A DNA stretch of 64,000 nt from ECT2AJA-044 sp965658225 (GTDB lineage: Bacteria; Bacteroidota; Bacteroidia; Flavobacteriales; ECT2AJA-044): assembly GCA_965658225.1 (NCBI GenBank), contig CBFHRK010000002.1, forward strand, positions 34,347-98,346. Reading direction: 5' to 3'. Positions 34,011-41,869 of this stretch are shown one piece after another. The stretch's first letter is position 1; each line of letters begins with the position of its first letter. The translations under genes were made by a program, and so were the position numbers. The notes beneath the pieces are model-generated. The model was given only the letters and a program-made list of their open reading frames with translations, was not told the DNA's origin and did no database searches.

Positions 34011-35807
34011 ATGAAGAATCTACTCACTCTGTTGGCCCTTTCGCTAACGGTTTTTTCTTTTGCCCAAAACCCTTTAAGTATCGAGCGAATTGTTGGCAAC
34101 AACCCTTCGCCGGAAATCAATAATGCCGAGGCAACCTTAATGGTAACGGGCGGAGTAGAGCCTTATTTTTATTACTGGTCGAACCCAAATACCGATACAA
34201 ATTCGAGGTTTACGAATGGATTAACAGAGGGTATTACCTATACGGTAACGGTTCGCGATGCTGCAGGAAATGAATTATCTGAAGAAATAAATATTCCGGC
34301 CGAAAGTGTTGCTGAAAAGTTTAATGGGGCTTTTACGCCTATTGTGAGCGCTGTCGGAGGGGTTCTTTTGGGCGATCCCTTTGCGGCCTTAGGGCTATAT
34401 AACCCTCAGATCTATGATGATCAGGGAAAGAAATCGCTCAATCCAAATGGTACCCCTCGCCTAAAATCAATTCCGTTCATCGTAATTTGGTTGGTGTTTG
34501 GTGCCGTTTTCTTTACCCTAAAAATGGGTTTTGTGAATATTACTGGGTTCCGCCACTCTATCCGCCTTATTCGTGGACAGTACGATGAACCAAATGCTCC
34601 TGGTGAAGTAACTCACTTTCAAGCCTTGGCTACGGCTGTGTCGGCCACAGTCGGTCTCGGAAATATTGCCGGAGTCGCCGTAGCGATTTCGCTCGGGGGC
34701 CCAGGCGCCACTTTTTGGATGGTTGTAGCTGGACTTCTCGGTATGTCGAGCAAGTTTGTAGAGTGTACACTCGGGGTTAAATATAGATCGATAAATGAAC
34801 AGGGTTCGGTTTCGGGGGGTCCTATGCATTATTTGCGCAAGGGCCTAGCGGCCCGAAATATGGGCGGCCTGGGTAAAGTATTAGCCGTTCTCTTCGCACT
34901 ATTGGCGGTTGGAGCTTCATTCGGAGGTGGGAATATGTTCCAAGCGAATCAAGCCTATGAGCAATTATCTGGCGAGTTCCCGCTGCTTGAAGGAGCGGGG
35001 CCATATTTTGGAATCTTACTCGCGATTCTCGTGGGGATTGTAATCGTGGGCGGAATCAAGAGCATTGCTCGTGTGACCGAAAAAGTAGTTCCTTTTATGG
35101 CCTTATTATATGTGCTGGCCGCCTTGGTAATTATCATCGTAAATATTAATCATGTCGGAGAAGCTTTTACCGCAATCTTCGAAGGAGCGTTCAATGCGGA
35201 AGCTCTTCGAGGTGGGTTTATCGGTGTATTGATTCAAGGATTCCGAAGAGCGGCCTTTTCGAATGAGGCAGGTGTTGGATCGGCAGCGATTGCGCACTCT
35301 GCTGCGAAAACGAACCATCCGGTTGCAGAAGGTTTTGTAGCCTTGCTTGAGCCGTTTATCGATACGGTGGTCGTCTGTACTTTAACAGCACTTGTATTGA
35401 TTTTTACCGATCGCCATTTAGTTACGGATGTAGCCGGAGCTCAATTGACATCAGACGCATTCGGAACAGTCATTTCATGGTTCCCGATGGTATTGGTAAT
35501 TGCCATCTTCTTATTTGCCTTTAGTACCATGATTTCTTGGTCGTATTACGGGTTGAAGGCTTGGACTTTTTTAGTCGGAGAAAGCCGTCGCTCAGAACTT
35601 ATTTACAAATTCATTTTCCTTATTTTCATCGTCATTGGTTCGTCAGTGAGTTTAGGAGCGGTCATCGACTTCTCCGACATGATGATTTTAGCCATGGCAT
35701 TCCCGAACATTCTGGGACTTCTGCTGATGTCGGGAGAAGTGCGTACGGATTTGAAAACGTATCTAAGCAACTTGAAGTCGGGTAAAATCTACTCTCGAAA
35801 GGCGTAA
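34011..35807 (+). CDS. Alanine:cation symporter (AGCS family) with an N-terminal SprB-like domain
   Basis: The C-terminal 450 residues are a sodium:alanine symporter of the AGCS family, with the strings VGLGNIAGVAVAISLGGPGA near residue 216 and FSNEAGVGSAAIAHSAAKT near 417 and about ten membrane helices. Unusually, residues 1-19 form a cleavable-looking signal peptide (ALSLTVFSFAQ) and residues 20-105 form a beta-rich domain like a SprB repeat (MVTGGVEPYFYYWSN, then GITYTVTVRDAAGNELSEE). The N-terminal part should lie outside the cytoplasm. Transport of alanine or glycine with Na+ is inferred from the family. Confidence 0.88.
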   Translation: MKNLLTLLALSLTVFSFAQNPLSIERIVGNNPSPEINNAEATLMVTGGVEPYFYYWSNPNTDTNSRFTNGLTEGITYTVTVRDAAGNELSEEINIPAESVAEKFNGAFTPIVSAVGGVLLGDPFAALGLYNPQIYDDQGKKSLNPNGTPRLKSIPFIVIWLVFGAVFFTLKMGFVNITGFRHSIRLIRGQYDEPNAPGEVTHFQALATAVSATVGLGNIAGVAVAISLGGPGATFWMVVAGLLGMSSKFVECTLGVKYRSINEQGSVSGGPMHYLRKGLAARNMGGLGKVLAVLFALLAVGASFGGGNMFQANQAYEQLSGEFPLLEGAGPYFGILLAILVGIVIVGGIKSIARVTEKVVPFMALLYVLAALVIIIVNINHVGEAFTAIFEGAFNAEALRGGFIGVLIQGFRRAAFSNEAGVGSAAIAHSAAKTNHPVAEGFVALLEPFIDTVVVCTLTALVLIFTDRHLVTDVAGAQLTSDAFGTVISWFPMVLVIAIFLFAFSTMISWSYYGLKAWTFLVGESRRSELIYKFIFLIFIVIGSSVSLGAVIDFSDMMILAMAFPNILGLLLMSGEVRTDLKTYLSNLKSGKIYSRKA

Positions 35808-35823
35808 ATACAATCGCCCTGAT

Positions 35824-36501
35824 TTGATTCCAAGAAATAAGAAATCGTTTTGGTCGCTTTCGAAAAGAGAACGACTCGGACTCCTTTGGCTTTCCTTTAT
35901 TCTTCTCACGTTAGAAATTGGTGGAAGAGTATATAAATTGTTTGTTGTGCCTACTCGGCACGAATATGTCCTAACCGTTGTTCATGATACTGCCGCGGCT
36001 AATGCGCCAAAGGGCGAGCAAAAAAGCGCGCTTAAAAGCAAAAGGGCCTATCGGCCCGATAGGGCCAAAGCTCCTCCTAAGAAAAATAGGACCACAGAAA
36101 AGCGCCGTCCTTCGGTAAAGCTGAATGAAACCGATACACTGGCTTGGGAAGCATTACCAGGAATAGGCCCTGTGTACGCCCGAAGAATATTGAAATTTAA
36201 AAACCTCCTTGGAGGATACGCGGAAAAAAATCAGCTCGGAGAAGTTTATGGACTGGATACTACCGAAACATGGTACGGCCTCGTTCAAGAGGATAACGCT
36301 CCTCTCGATTCACTGCGATTGAATTCAGATACGGTAAGCGTTTTTTGGAAACACCCCTATGTGCATCCGAAATTGGCTTGGGAATGGATTCGGTATCGAG
36401 AAAAAATAGGTCCCTTTGAATCTTTAGAAGAAGTAAGAGAAGGATATTTGATGACCGACTCTTTATTCCGTAAAATTGCACCATACTTATCGTTGCAATG
36501 A
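35824..36501 (+). CDS. Membrane-anchored helix-hairpin-helix protein, ComEA-like
   Basis: This 225-residue protein has one N-terminal membrane segment (residues 19-40), a basic linker rich in Lys, Arg and Pro, and two C-terminal helix-hairpin-helix units: WEALPGIGPVYARRILKFKN near residues 104-123 and HPKLAWEWIRYREKIGPFES near 180-199. ComEA, the DNA receptor of competence systems, has the same design, so DNA uptake or nucleoid binding is possible but unproven. The start is TTG at 35824, 16 bases after the symporter, and the stop overlaps the apt start (ATGA). Confidence 0.75.
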   Translation: MIPRNKKSFWSLSKRERLGLLWLSFILLTLEIGGRVYKLFVVPTRHEYVLTVVHDTAAANAPKGEQKSALKSKRAYRPDRAKAPPKKNRTTEKRRPSVKLNETDTLAWEALPGIGPVYARRILKFKNLLGGYAEKNQLGEVYGLDTTETWYGLVQEDNAPLDSLRLNSDTVSVFWKHPYVHPKLAWEWIRYREKIGPFESLEEVREGYLMTDSLFRKIAPYLSLQ

Positions 36502-37025
36502 CCAAAGATGAAATAAAAGGGTTTATACGCCCTGTGCCTGATTTTCCGAAGCCCGGTATCCTGTTTAGAGATATCACGCCCCTATTGGGCGATGCGAAAG
36601 CTCGCGAGGCGGTGCTGGATTTATTAGAAGAAGCTGCGAGCGGACTTAATTTGAATGCCATTGCCGGTGTTGAAAGTCGTGGCTTTCTTTTCGGAATGGC
36701 CCTCGCGGACCGATTAGCAATTCCCTTTGTTCCGATTAGAAAGGCGGGCAAGCTTCCGTATGAAAAGATAGAGCACAGTTATGATTTAGAATATGGTTCG
36801 GCAACTCTGGAAATTCATACGGACGCTGTAAAAAAAGGTGATCGTGTACTTATTCACGATGATTTATTGGCTACTGGCGGAACGGCCGAAGCGGCGGCTC
36901 AACTAATCGAGCGAATAGGGGGGGAGGTAGCCGGCTTCAGTTTTATCATTGCTTTGAACTTTCTTGACGGCCGACGAGTTTTGGAGGCATATAAAAAAGA
37001 GATCGTCGCTTTAGTCGAATATTGA
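36498..37025 (+). CDS. apt: Adenine phosphoribosyltransferase
   Basis: Apt salvages adenine by making AMP from adenine and PRPP. The 175-residue protein has the PRPP-binding loop VLIHDDLLATGGTAEAAAQL near residues 117-136, the string GVESRGFLFGMALADRL near 58-74 and the KAGKLPYE loop. Length is typical. It overlaps the helix-hairpin-helix gene by four bases and precedes an acyl-CoA dehydrogenase by 19 bases. Confidence 0.96.
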   Translation: MTKDEIKGFIRPVPDFPKPGILFRDITPLLGDAKAREAVLDLLEEAASGLNLNAIAGVESRGFLFGMALADRLAIPFVPIRKAGKLPYEKIEHSYDLEYGSATLEIHTDAVKKGDRVLIHDDLLATGGTAEAAAQLIERIGGEVAGFSFIIALNFLDGRRVLEAYKKEIVALVEY

Positions 37026-37044
37026 AACACTACACAAAAAGATA

Positions 37045-38184
37045 ATGAGCATAGAAGTATCAGAAACAAACAAAATGATCACGGAAACTCTCCGTGATTT
37101 TTGTGCGCGCGAAATTCAACCGCATATAATGGAATGGGATGAGTCGCAGCATTTCCCGGTTGACGTGATGAAGAAGTTAGGTGAATTGGGAATGTTAGGA
37201 GTACTTGTACCCGAGAAATACAAGGGTGCAGGATTAACCTATCAAGAATACATCACCGTTGTAAGCGAAATAGCGCGTGTAGATCCATCGATTGGATTGA
37301 GTGTTGCAGCGCATAATTCTCTTTGTACGGGTCACCTTATGTATTTTGCTAATGAAGATCAAAAGGTTAAATGGTTGCCGAAATTGGCTACGGGCGAGTG
37401 GATAGGTGCTTGGGGACTTACGGAAGTAGGAACGGGTAGTGATGCCGGAGGAATGAATACAACGGCCGTACGAGATGGCGACCATTGGATAATTAATGGA
37501 AGTAAGAACTTTATCACGCATGGGAAATCAGGTGATATCGCTGTAGTTATCGTGCGTACTGGCGAAAAGGGAGACTCGCACGGAATGACCGCTTTTGCTG
37601 TGGAGAAGGGAACTCCAGGATTCAGTGGAGGAAGAAAAGAAGATAAACTCGGAATGCGAGCAAGTGAAACAACCGAGCTTATTTTTGAGAACTGTCGTGT
37701 TCCACATGAGAATATGATCGGGGAAGAAGGGGACGGATTTATTCAAGCGATGAAAGTACTGGACGGGGGGCGTATCAGTATTGCCGCCTTGAGTTTAGGG
37801 CTGGCGAAAGGAGCGTTTGATCATTCAAAAAAGTATGCTAAAGAGCGCGAACAGTTCGGTAAGCCCATTGCTGATTTTCAAGCAATAGCGTTTAAGCTTG
37901 CTGATATGGCCACAGAAATTGAAGCTGCCGAGTTGCTAACATACGAAGCGGGAAGTCAAAAAGACCGCGGAGAGCGAGTAACCTTATCGGGCGCAATTGC
38001 CAAATACTACGCCTCGGAAATGTGTGTTCGTGTAGCAAATGATGCTGTTCAGATACACGGAGGATATGGCTTTACCAAAGATTTTCCGGTCGAGAAATTC
38101 TATCGCGATTGTAAGCTGTGTACTATTGGAGAAGGAACTAGTGAGATTCAAAAACTGGTTATTTCAAAACAAATTTTAAAGTAA
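37045..38184 (+). CDS. Acyl-CoA dehydrogenase
   Basis: This 379-residue flavoenzyme introduces the alpha-beta double bond into acyl-CoA thioesters and passes electrons to ETF. Family signatures are GAWGLTEVGTGSDAGGMNT near residue 128, QFGKPIADFQAIAFKLADMA near 271 and IHGGYGFTKDFPVEKFYRD near 336. The catalytic base is probably the glutamate in IGEGTSEIQ near 362-370. Substrate chain length cannot be fixed; short-chain acyl-CoA, as in butyryl-CoA dehydrogenase, is plausible. It closes the long co-directional run before the rpsU promoter. Confidence 0.93.
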   Translation: MSIEVSETNKMITETLRDFCAREIQPHIMEWDESQHFPVDVMKKLGELGMLGVLVPEKYKGAGLTYQEYITVVSEIARVDPSIGLSVAAHNSLCTGHLMYFANEDQKVKWLPKLATGEWIGAWGLTEVGTGSDAGGMNTTAVRDGDHWIINGSKNFITHGKSGDIAVVIVRTGEKGDSHGMTAFAVEKGTPGFSGGRKEDKLGMRASETTELIFENCRVPHENMIGEEGDGFIQAMKVLDGGRISIAALSLGLAKGAFDHSKKYAKEREQFGKPIADFQAIAFKLADMATEIEAAELLTYEAGSQKDRGERVTLSGAIAKYYASEMCVRVANDAVQIHGGYGFTKDFPVEKFYRDCKLCTIGEGTSEIQKLVISKQILK

Positions 38185-38185
38185 T

Positions 38186-38215
38186 TTGAATAGAATAAAA
38201 AAGGCTGTATATTTG
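38186..38215 (+). promoter_or_regulatory. Bacteroidota promoter (TTG-N19-TATATTTG) for rpsU
   Basis: TTG at 38186-38188 and TATATTTG at 38208-38215 are 19 bases apart, one of the best matches in the window. The ATG at 38248 leaves a leader of about 27 bases that contains a Shine-Dalgarno site. Confidence 0.7.
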
Positions 38216-38233
38216 CAGCCCAAAATTTAGAAA

Positions 38234-38239
38234 AAGGAG
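38234..38239 (+). promoter_or_regulatory. Strong Shine-Dalgarno site (AAGGAG) before rpsU
   Basis: AAGGAG lies eight bases before the rpsU ATG, an ideal position. The starts of tuf, nusG, rplK, rplL, rpoB and most other genes here show no such site. In Flavobacteriia, S21 helps sequester the anti-Shine-Dalgarno sequence of the ribosome, and an exposed site in rpsU mRNA is linked to autoregulation. Confidence 0.8.
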
Positions 38240-38247
38240 AACGACCT

Positions 38248-38442
38248 ATGATCATTATTCCGGTTAAAGATGGAGAAAACATCGATCGAGCATTAAAGCG
38301 TTTTAAGCGTAAATTCGATCGTACAGGCGCAATGCGCGAATTACGACGTCGTAAGCAATTCACCAAGCCATCGGTGGTTCGTCGTGAAGAAGTATTGAAA
38401 GCCAGTTATATCCAAGGACTTCGGGATTCCGAAGAGTCATAA
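38248..38442 (+). CDS. rpsU: 30S ribosomal protein bS21
   Basis: The 64-residue protein is bS21: it begins MIIIPVKDGENIDRALKRFK and continues with a strongly basic helix (TGAMRELRRRKQFTKPS). It binds near the 3' end of 16S rRNA in the small subunit. The gene has its own phylum-type promoter, a strong AAGGAG ribosome-binding site and a terminator before the recombinase gene, so it can be controlled separately from the genes downstream. In flavobacteria this protein affects whether ribosomes can read Shine-Dalgarno sequences, which makes its own AAGGAG site a likely feedback element. Confidence 0.95.
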   Translation: MIIIPVKDGENIDRALKRFKRKFDRTGAMRELRRRKQFTKPSVVRREEVLKASYIQGLRDSEES

Positions 38443-38467
38443 AGAAAGCTCTTGATAAGATATTGAT

Positions 38468-38497
38468 AGCCCGTCCATTTATGGTCGGGCTTTTTTT
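38468..38497 (+). terminator. Intrinsic terminator after rpsU
   Basis: AGCCCG and CGGGCT pair around a short inner region (TCCATTTATGGT, with GG/CC pairs inside), followed by a run of seven T residues. Confidence 0.8.
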
Positions 38498-38508
38498 ATA
38501 TTCCCCAA

Positions 38509-39396
38509 ATGGAAGTTGACCAGTTTTTGGAGTATTTGAAAAATGAACGCCGTTATAGTGTGCATACTCTATCGGCGTATCGTTCTGATATCAATCAGTT
38601 CTCCAAGTATTTACTTGACTCATTTGAAATAACGAAACCTCAGGAAGTCCGTCAAGTTATGGTTCGGTCGTGGGTGGTGGAACTAATGGATAATGGGTTG
38701 GAAGCGCGAACGGTTCAGCGTAAGATTACCTCAATAAAGAGTTATTTCAAATTTCTTGTTCGAGAGAAAAGGGTTCAGGACAATCCGGTTGTTTTGTTGC
38801 AGACTCCGAAGGTCAAAAAAAGGCTTCCGGTGGTAGTCACGCAGGAGAGTATGGAACATTTGTTGGATCGAAGTTATTTTCCTGAGGGGTTTGAAGGTGT
38901 GCGCGATCGATTGATTATTCTGCTTTTATATCACACCGGAATGCGGAGGGCCGAGCTTATTGGATTGCAAAACGACCAAGTTGATTTATCTCGAGGTCAA
39001 TTAAAGGTTCTCGGTAAAAGGAATAAAGAGCGAATGATTCCGATTCAAGAGGAATTAAAGCAGGCGATAAGTGCCTATCGGCAAGAATTTGAAGCGTTAT
39101 TCGGAAGTGAAATGGGGGGTGAATTACTAAGGTCTAAATCGGGCAAAAAACTATATCCTAAGCTTGTGTATCGGGTGGTCAATCGCTACCTTAGCTATGT
39201 TAGCAATTCAGAGAAGAAGAGTCCGCATGTGCTTAGACATAGCTTCGCAACACACTTGTTGAATTCAGGTGCTGATTTAAGTGCAATTAAAGAACTTCTC
39301 GGGCATGCTAACTTGTCGGCCACTCAAGTGTATACACACAATTCGGTCGAACAGTTAAAAAAAGTGTACAACCAGTCCCACCCAAGGGGACATTAA
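38509..39396 (+). CDS. xerC: Tyrosine recombinase, XerC/XerD type
   Basis: This 295-residue site-specific recombinase has the N-terminal SAM-like DNA-binding domain (FLEYLKNERRYSVHTLSAYR) and the catalytic domain with the first Arg in YHTGMRRAELIGL near residues 143-155, a Lys in the beta hairpin (LKVLGKRNKERMIPI), HVLRHSFATHLLNSG near 242-256 and the tyrosine nucleophile in HANLSATQVYTHNS near 264-277. XerC and XerD resolve chromosome dimers at dif. Length and chromosomal context fit a housekeeping Xer rather than a mobile-element integrase, but XerC and XerD cannot be separated here. hpf follows after ten bases. Confidence 0.9.
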   Translation: MEVDQFLEYLKNERRYSVHTLSAYRSDINQFSKYLLDSFEITKPQEVRQVMVRSWVVELMDNGLEARTVQRKITSIKSYFKFLVREKRVQDNPVVLLQTPKVKKRLPVVVTQESMEHLLDRSYFPEGFEGVRDRLIILLLYHTGMRRAELIGLQNDQVDLSRGQLKVLGKRNKERMIPIQEELKQAISAYRQEFEALFGSEMGGELLRSKSGKKLYPKLVYRVVNRYLSYVSNSEKKSPHVLRHSFATHLLNSGADLSAIKELLGHANLSATQVYTHNSVEQLKKVYNQSHPRGH

Positions 39397-39406
39397 ATCG
39401 AGATGT

Positions 39407-39706
39407 ATGAACGTACGCACTCAATCCGTTAATTTTAATGCAGAACCAGAATTACTCGACTTCGTTGAGCAAAAATTGAATAAGCTTGATCAATTTTACG
39501 ATCAAATTGTAGATGCAGAAGTCTTTTTAAAAGTGGAGAACGTAAATGATGGCATAAACAAGCTTGCGGAAGTAAGAATCAACATTCCTGGGAATGATCT
39601 TATTGTAAAGAAGCAGTGCCGGACATTTGAAGAGGCCATTGACCAAAGTGTGGATGTTTTGAAGCGCCAAATTAACAAGCGTAAAGAGCGCGTTAGAGGA
39701 GTTTAA
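39407..39706 (+). CDS. hpf: Ribosome hibernation-promoting factor, short HPF/RaiA family
   Basis: This 99-residue protein has the HPF/RaiA (S30AE) fold: FNAEPELLDFVEQKLNKLDQ near residues 10-29, a central strand (DAEVFLKVEN) and a basic helix near the C terminus (VDVLKRQINKRKERV). Such proteins bind the 30S decoding centre of idle ribosomes and promote inactive dimers. It is the short form, without the C-terminal dimerisation domain of long HPF. It starts ten bases after the recombinase gene and lies upstream of the tRNA-tuf-ribosomal-protein block. Confidence 0.92.
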   Translation: MNVRTQSVNFNAEPELLDFVEQKLNKLDQFYDQIVDAEVFLKVENVNDGINKLAEVRINIPGNDLIVKKQCRTFEEAIDQSVDVLKRQINKRKERVRGV

Positions 39707-39735
39707 GAAAAGAGTGGAAATTTTTTGTTTCCATT

Positions 39736-39767
39736 TTGTTTCCATTTCATATCTTTTTATACATTTG
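39736..39767 (+). promoter_or_regulatory. Bacteroidota promoter (TTG-N21-TACATTTG) for the tRNA-tuf operon
   Basis: TTG at 39736-39738 and TACATTTG at 39760-39767 are 21 bases apart. The first tRNA starts 63 bases after the -7 element. This is the only clear promoter between hpf and tuf, and the 600-base stretch to tuf otherwise holds only four tRNA genes. Confidence 0.65.
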
Positions 39768-39830
39768 CAGTCCCTTATCAAAGCGGGCTGCATTTTTTTG
39801 TGATGTAGGTCTGGTTTTAGGGGATGAAAA

Positions 39831-39904
39831 GCCGATGTAGCTCAGCTGGCTAGAGCAGCTGATTTGTAATCAGCAGGTCGTGGGTTCGAGTCCCTCCATC
39901 GGCT
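39831..39904 (+). tRNA. tRNA-Thr (TGT)
   Basis: A 74-base cloverleaf: acceptor GCCGATG/CATCGGC, D arm with GCTC/GAGC, anticodon stem GCTGA/TCAGC with loop TTTGTAA (anticodon TGT), and T arm GTGGG-TTCGAGT-CCCTC, which has one weak pair. The CCA end is not encoded. It is first in a four-tRNA group before tuf. Confidence 0.96.
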
Positions 39905-39923
39905 CAAGTTCATTGATTATACT

Positions 39924-40005
39924 GGGGAGATACTCAAGCGGTCAACGAGGACAGACTGTAAATCTGTTGCCAACGGCTTCGTAGGTTCGAATCCTGCTCT
40001 CCCCA
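39924..40005 (+). tRNA. tRNA-Tyr (GTA)
   Basis: An 82-base tRNA with acceptor GGGGAGA/TCTCCCC, anticodon stem ACAGA/TCTGT with loop CTGTAAA (anticodon GTA), and the long variable arm expected of bacterial tRNA-Tyr. The CCA end is not encoded. Confidence 0.96.
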
Positions 40006-40035
40006 CTATGACTAATCTGAAAAGATTGGTTGCAC

Positions 40036-40111
<76 letters not shown>

Positions 40112-40140
40112 GGTCTTGGCTACATGGCTAAGAATTGCAA

Positions 40141-40212
40141 GCCGATGTAGCTCAGGGGTAGAGCGTTTCCTTGGTAAGGAAGAGGTCACGGGTTCAATTC
40201 CCGTCATTGGCT
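40141..40212 (+). tRNA. tRNA-Thr (GGT)
   Basis: A 72-base cloverleaf with acceptor GCCGATG/CATTGGC (one G-T pair), anticodon loop TTGGTAA (anticodon GGT), and T loop TTCAATT. It shares its acceptor sequence with the first tRNA-Thr but differs in the anticodon arm. The CCA end is not encoded. Confidence 0.95.
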
Positions 40213-40313
40213 CGAGAAAGGATTAAAGATTTTAGTTTCGGTGGCTTTGTGCTTAACCGGAACTTTTGAGTACGTAAATTTTAAAAGTTAACTATAAACT
40301 AAGACGATCAATC

Positions 40314-41501
40314 ATGGCAAAGGAAAATTTCAATCGTTCCAAACCTCACTTGAATATTGGAACAATTGGTCACGTTGACCATGGTAAAACTACGTTGACT
40401 GCTGCAATCACGAAAGTGTTGGCGGATGCCGGTTTTGGTGAAGCACGTGGGTTCGATTCTATCGATAACGCACCAGAAGAGAAAGAGCGTGGTATTACCA
40501 TTAACACAAGTCACGTTGAGTACGAAACGGCGAATCGCCATTACGCTCACGTTGACTGTCCGGGTCACGCTGACTACGTTAAAAACATGGTAACGGGAGC
40601 TGCACAAATGGACGGTGCAATTTTAGTTGTTGCTTCTACAGATGGGCCAATGCCTCAAACACGCGAGCACATTCTATTGGCTCGTCAGGTTGGGGTACCA
40701 GCACTTGTTGTTTTCATGAACAAAGTGGATATGGTAGATGACGAAGAGCTTTTGGAGCTTGTTGAAATGGAAGTACGCGAATTGTGTTCTTTTTACGAGT
40801 TCGACGGTGACAACCTTCCAGTAGTTCAAGGTTCTGCTCTTGGAGCATTGAACGGTGAGCAAAAATGGGTTGATACTGTATTGGAGCTCATGAACGCTGT
40901 AGATGAGCACATTCCATTACCAAAGCGTGATGTTGATAAAGATTTCTTGATGCCGATTGAGGATGTATTCTCAATTACTGGTCGTGGTACGGTTGCAACA
41001 GGTCGTATCGAAACGGGAGTAACAAACACAGGAGACCCTGTTGAGATTATCGGTATGGGAGATGAGAAATTGACTTCTACCATTACTGGAGTTGAGATGT
41101 TCCGTAAGATTTTAGATCGCGGTGAAGCTGGAGATAACGTAGGTCTTTTACTACGTGGTATTGAAAAGAGCGATATCCAACGTGGTATGGTAATTTGCAA
41201 GCCAGGTTCTGTAACACCACACACAACTTTCAAAGCTGAGGTTTATATCCTTAAGAAAGAAGAAGGTGGTCGTCACACGCCATTCCACAACCGTTACCGT
41301 CCACAGTTCTACTTACGTACGACTGACGTAACTGGAGAAATTAAACTTCCAGAAGGAACTGAAATGGTAATGCCAGGAGATAACTTGACAATCAATGTTG
41401 AATTGATTGCTCCAGTTGCAATGAGTGTAGGTCTTCGTTTCGCGATCCGTGAAGGTGGACGTACAGTTGGTGCTGGTCAGGTAACTGAGATTACACACTA
41501 A
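40314..41501 (+). CDS. tuf: Elongation factor Tu
   Basis: EF-Tu carries aminoacyl-tRNA to the ribosome as a GTPase. The 395-residue protein has the G1 motif GHVDHGKTTL near residues 19-28, switch I with RGITINTSHVEYE near 59, DCPGHADYVKNM near 81 (G3), NKVDM near 136 (G4) and the full beta-barrel domains 2 and 3, ending GAGQVTEITH. It follows four tRNA genes directly and precedes tRNA-Trp and secE, the ancestral tufB position. A 13-bp hairpin follows the gene. Confidence 0.98.
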   Translation: MAKENFNRSKPHLNIGTIGHVDHGKTTLTAAITKVLADAGFGEARGFDSIDNAPEEKERGITINTSHVEYETANRHYAHVDCPGHADYVKNMVTGAAQMDGAILVVASTDGPMPQTREHILLARQVGVPALVVFMNKVDMVDDEELLELVEMEVRELCSFYEFDGDNLPVVQGSALGALNGEQKWVDTVLELMNAVDEHIPLPKRDVDKDFLMPIEDVFSITGRGTVATGRIETGVTNTGDPVEIIGMGDEKLTSTITGVEMFRKILDRGEAGDNVGLLLRGIEKSDIQRGMVICKPGSVTPHTTFKAEVYILKKEEGGRHTPFHNRYRPQFYLRTTDVTGEIKLPEGTEMVMPGDNLTINVELIAPVAMSVGLRFAIREGGRTVGAGQVTEITH

Positions 41502-41535
41502 GAATTCCCAAGGAAACCTTAGTTCAAAATTGGTA

Positions 41536-41566
41536 AAAGGAAAAGCGCTTTTTGTGCTTTTCCTTT
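41536..41566 (+). other. Hairpin between tuf and tRNA-Trp
   Basis: AAAGGAAAAGCGC and GTGCTTTTCCTTT form a 13-bp stem (one G-T pair) with a TTTTT loop. It lacks a clear T run after the stem, and tRNA-Trp begins nine bases later, so it may be a processing or 3'-end stability element rather than a full terminator. Confidence 0.65.
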
Positions 41567-41574
41567 GCCTATAA

Positions 41575-41647
41575 ACGGGTGTAGCTCAGTCGGTAGAGCA
41601 GTGGTCTCCAAAACCAAAGGTCGTGAGTTCGAATCTTACCACCCGTG
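41575..41647 (+). tRNA. tRNA-Trp (CCA)
   Basis: A 73-base cloverleaf with acceptor ACGGGTG/CACCCGT, anticodon loop CTCCAAA (anticodon CCA), T loop TTCGAAT and discriminator G. The outermost pair of the anticodon stem (G with A) is a mismatch. The CCA end is not encoded. secE follows after 14 bases. Confidence 0.95.
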
Positions 41648-41661
41648 CAAAAAAGAAGTAG

Positions 41662-41856
41662 ATGCAAAAGATAAGAATGTATTTCCAAGAGTCGTATGAT
41701 GAATTGGTGCACAAGGTAAGCTGGCCAACTTGGAGCGAATTGCAAGCGAGTTCTTTACTAGTAGCGGTTGCAAGTGTGATTATTGCCTTATTGGTATATG
41801 CGATGGATTATTCCTTCAGCAATTTATTGAGTTTCTATTATAGCATCTTCGGATAA
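41662..41856 (+). CDS. secE: Preprotein translocase subunit SecE
   Basis: This 64-residue protein is the short, single-helix form of SecE, which clamps SecY in the translocon. It shows an amphipathic N-terminal helix, the conserved VHKVSWPTWSELQASSLLV string near residues 16-34 and one membrane helix to the C terminus. Position between tRNA-Trp and nusG is the usual one. Confidence 0.93.
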   Translation: MQKIRMYFQESYDELVHKVSWPTWSELQASSLLVAVASVIIALLVYAMDYSFSNLLSFYYSIFG

Positions 41857-41869
41857 GAGTACGAAAAGC

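Noticed and set aside
38509..39396. Tyrosine recombinase as an integrase of a mobile element beside tRNA genes
   Set aside because: Its length, XerC/XerD-like motifs, the hpf partner and the lack of attachment repeats or foreign cargo fit a housekeeping Xer. The tRNA genes are intact.
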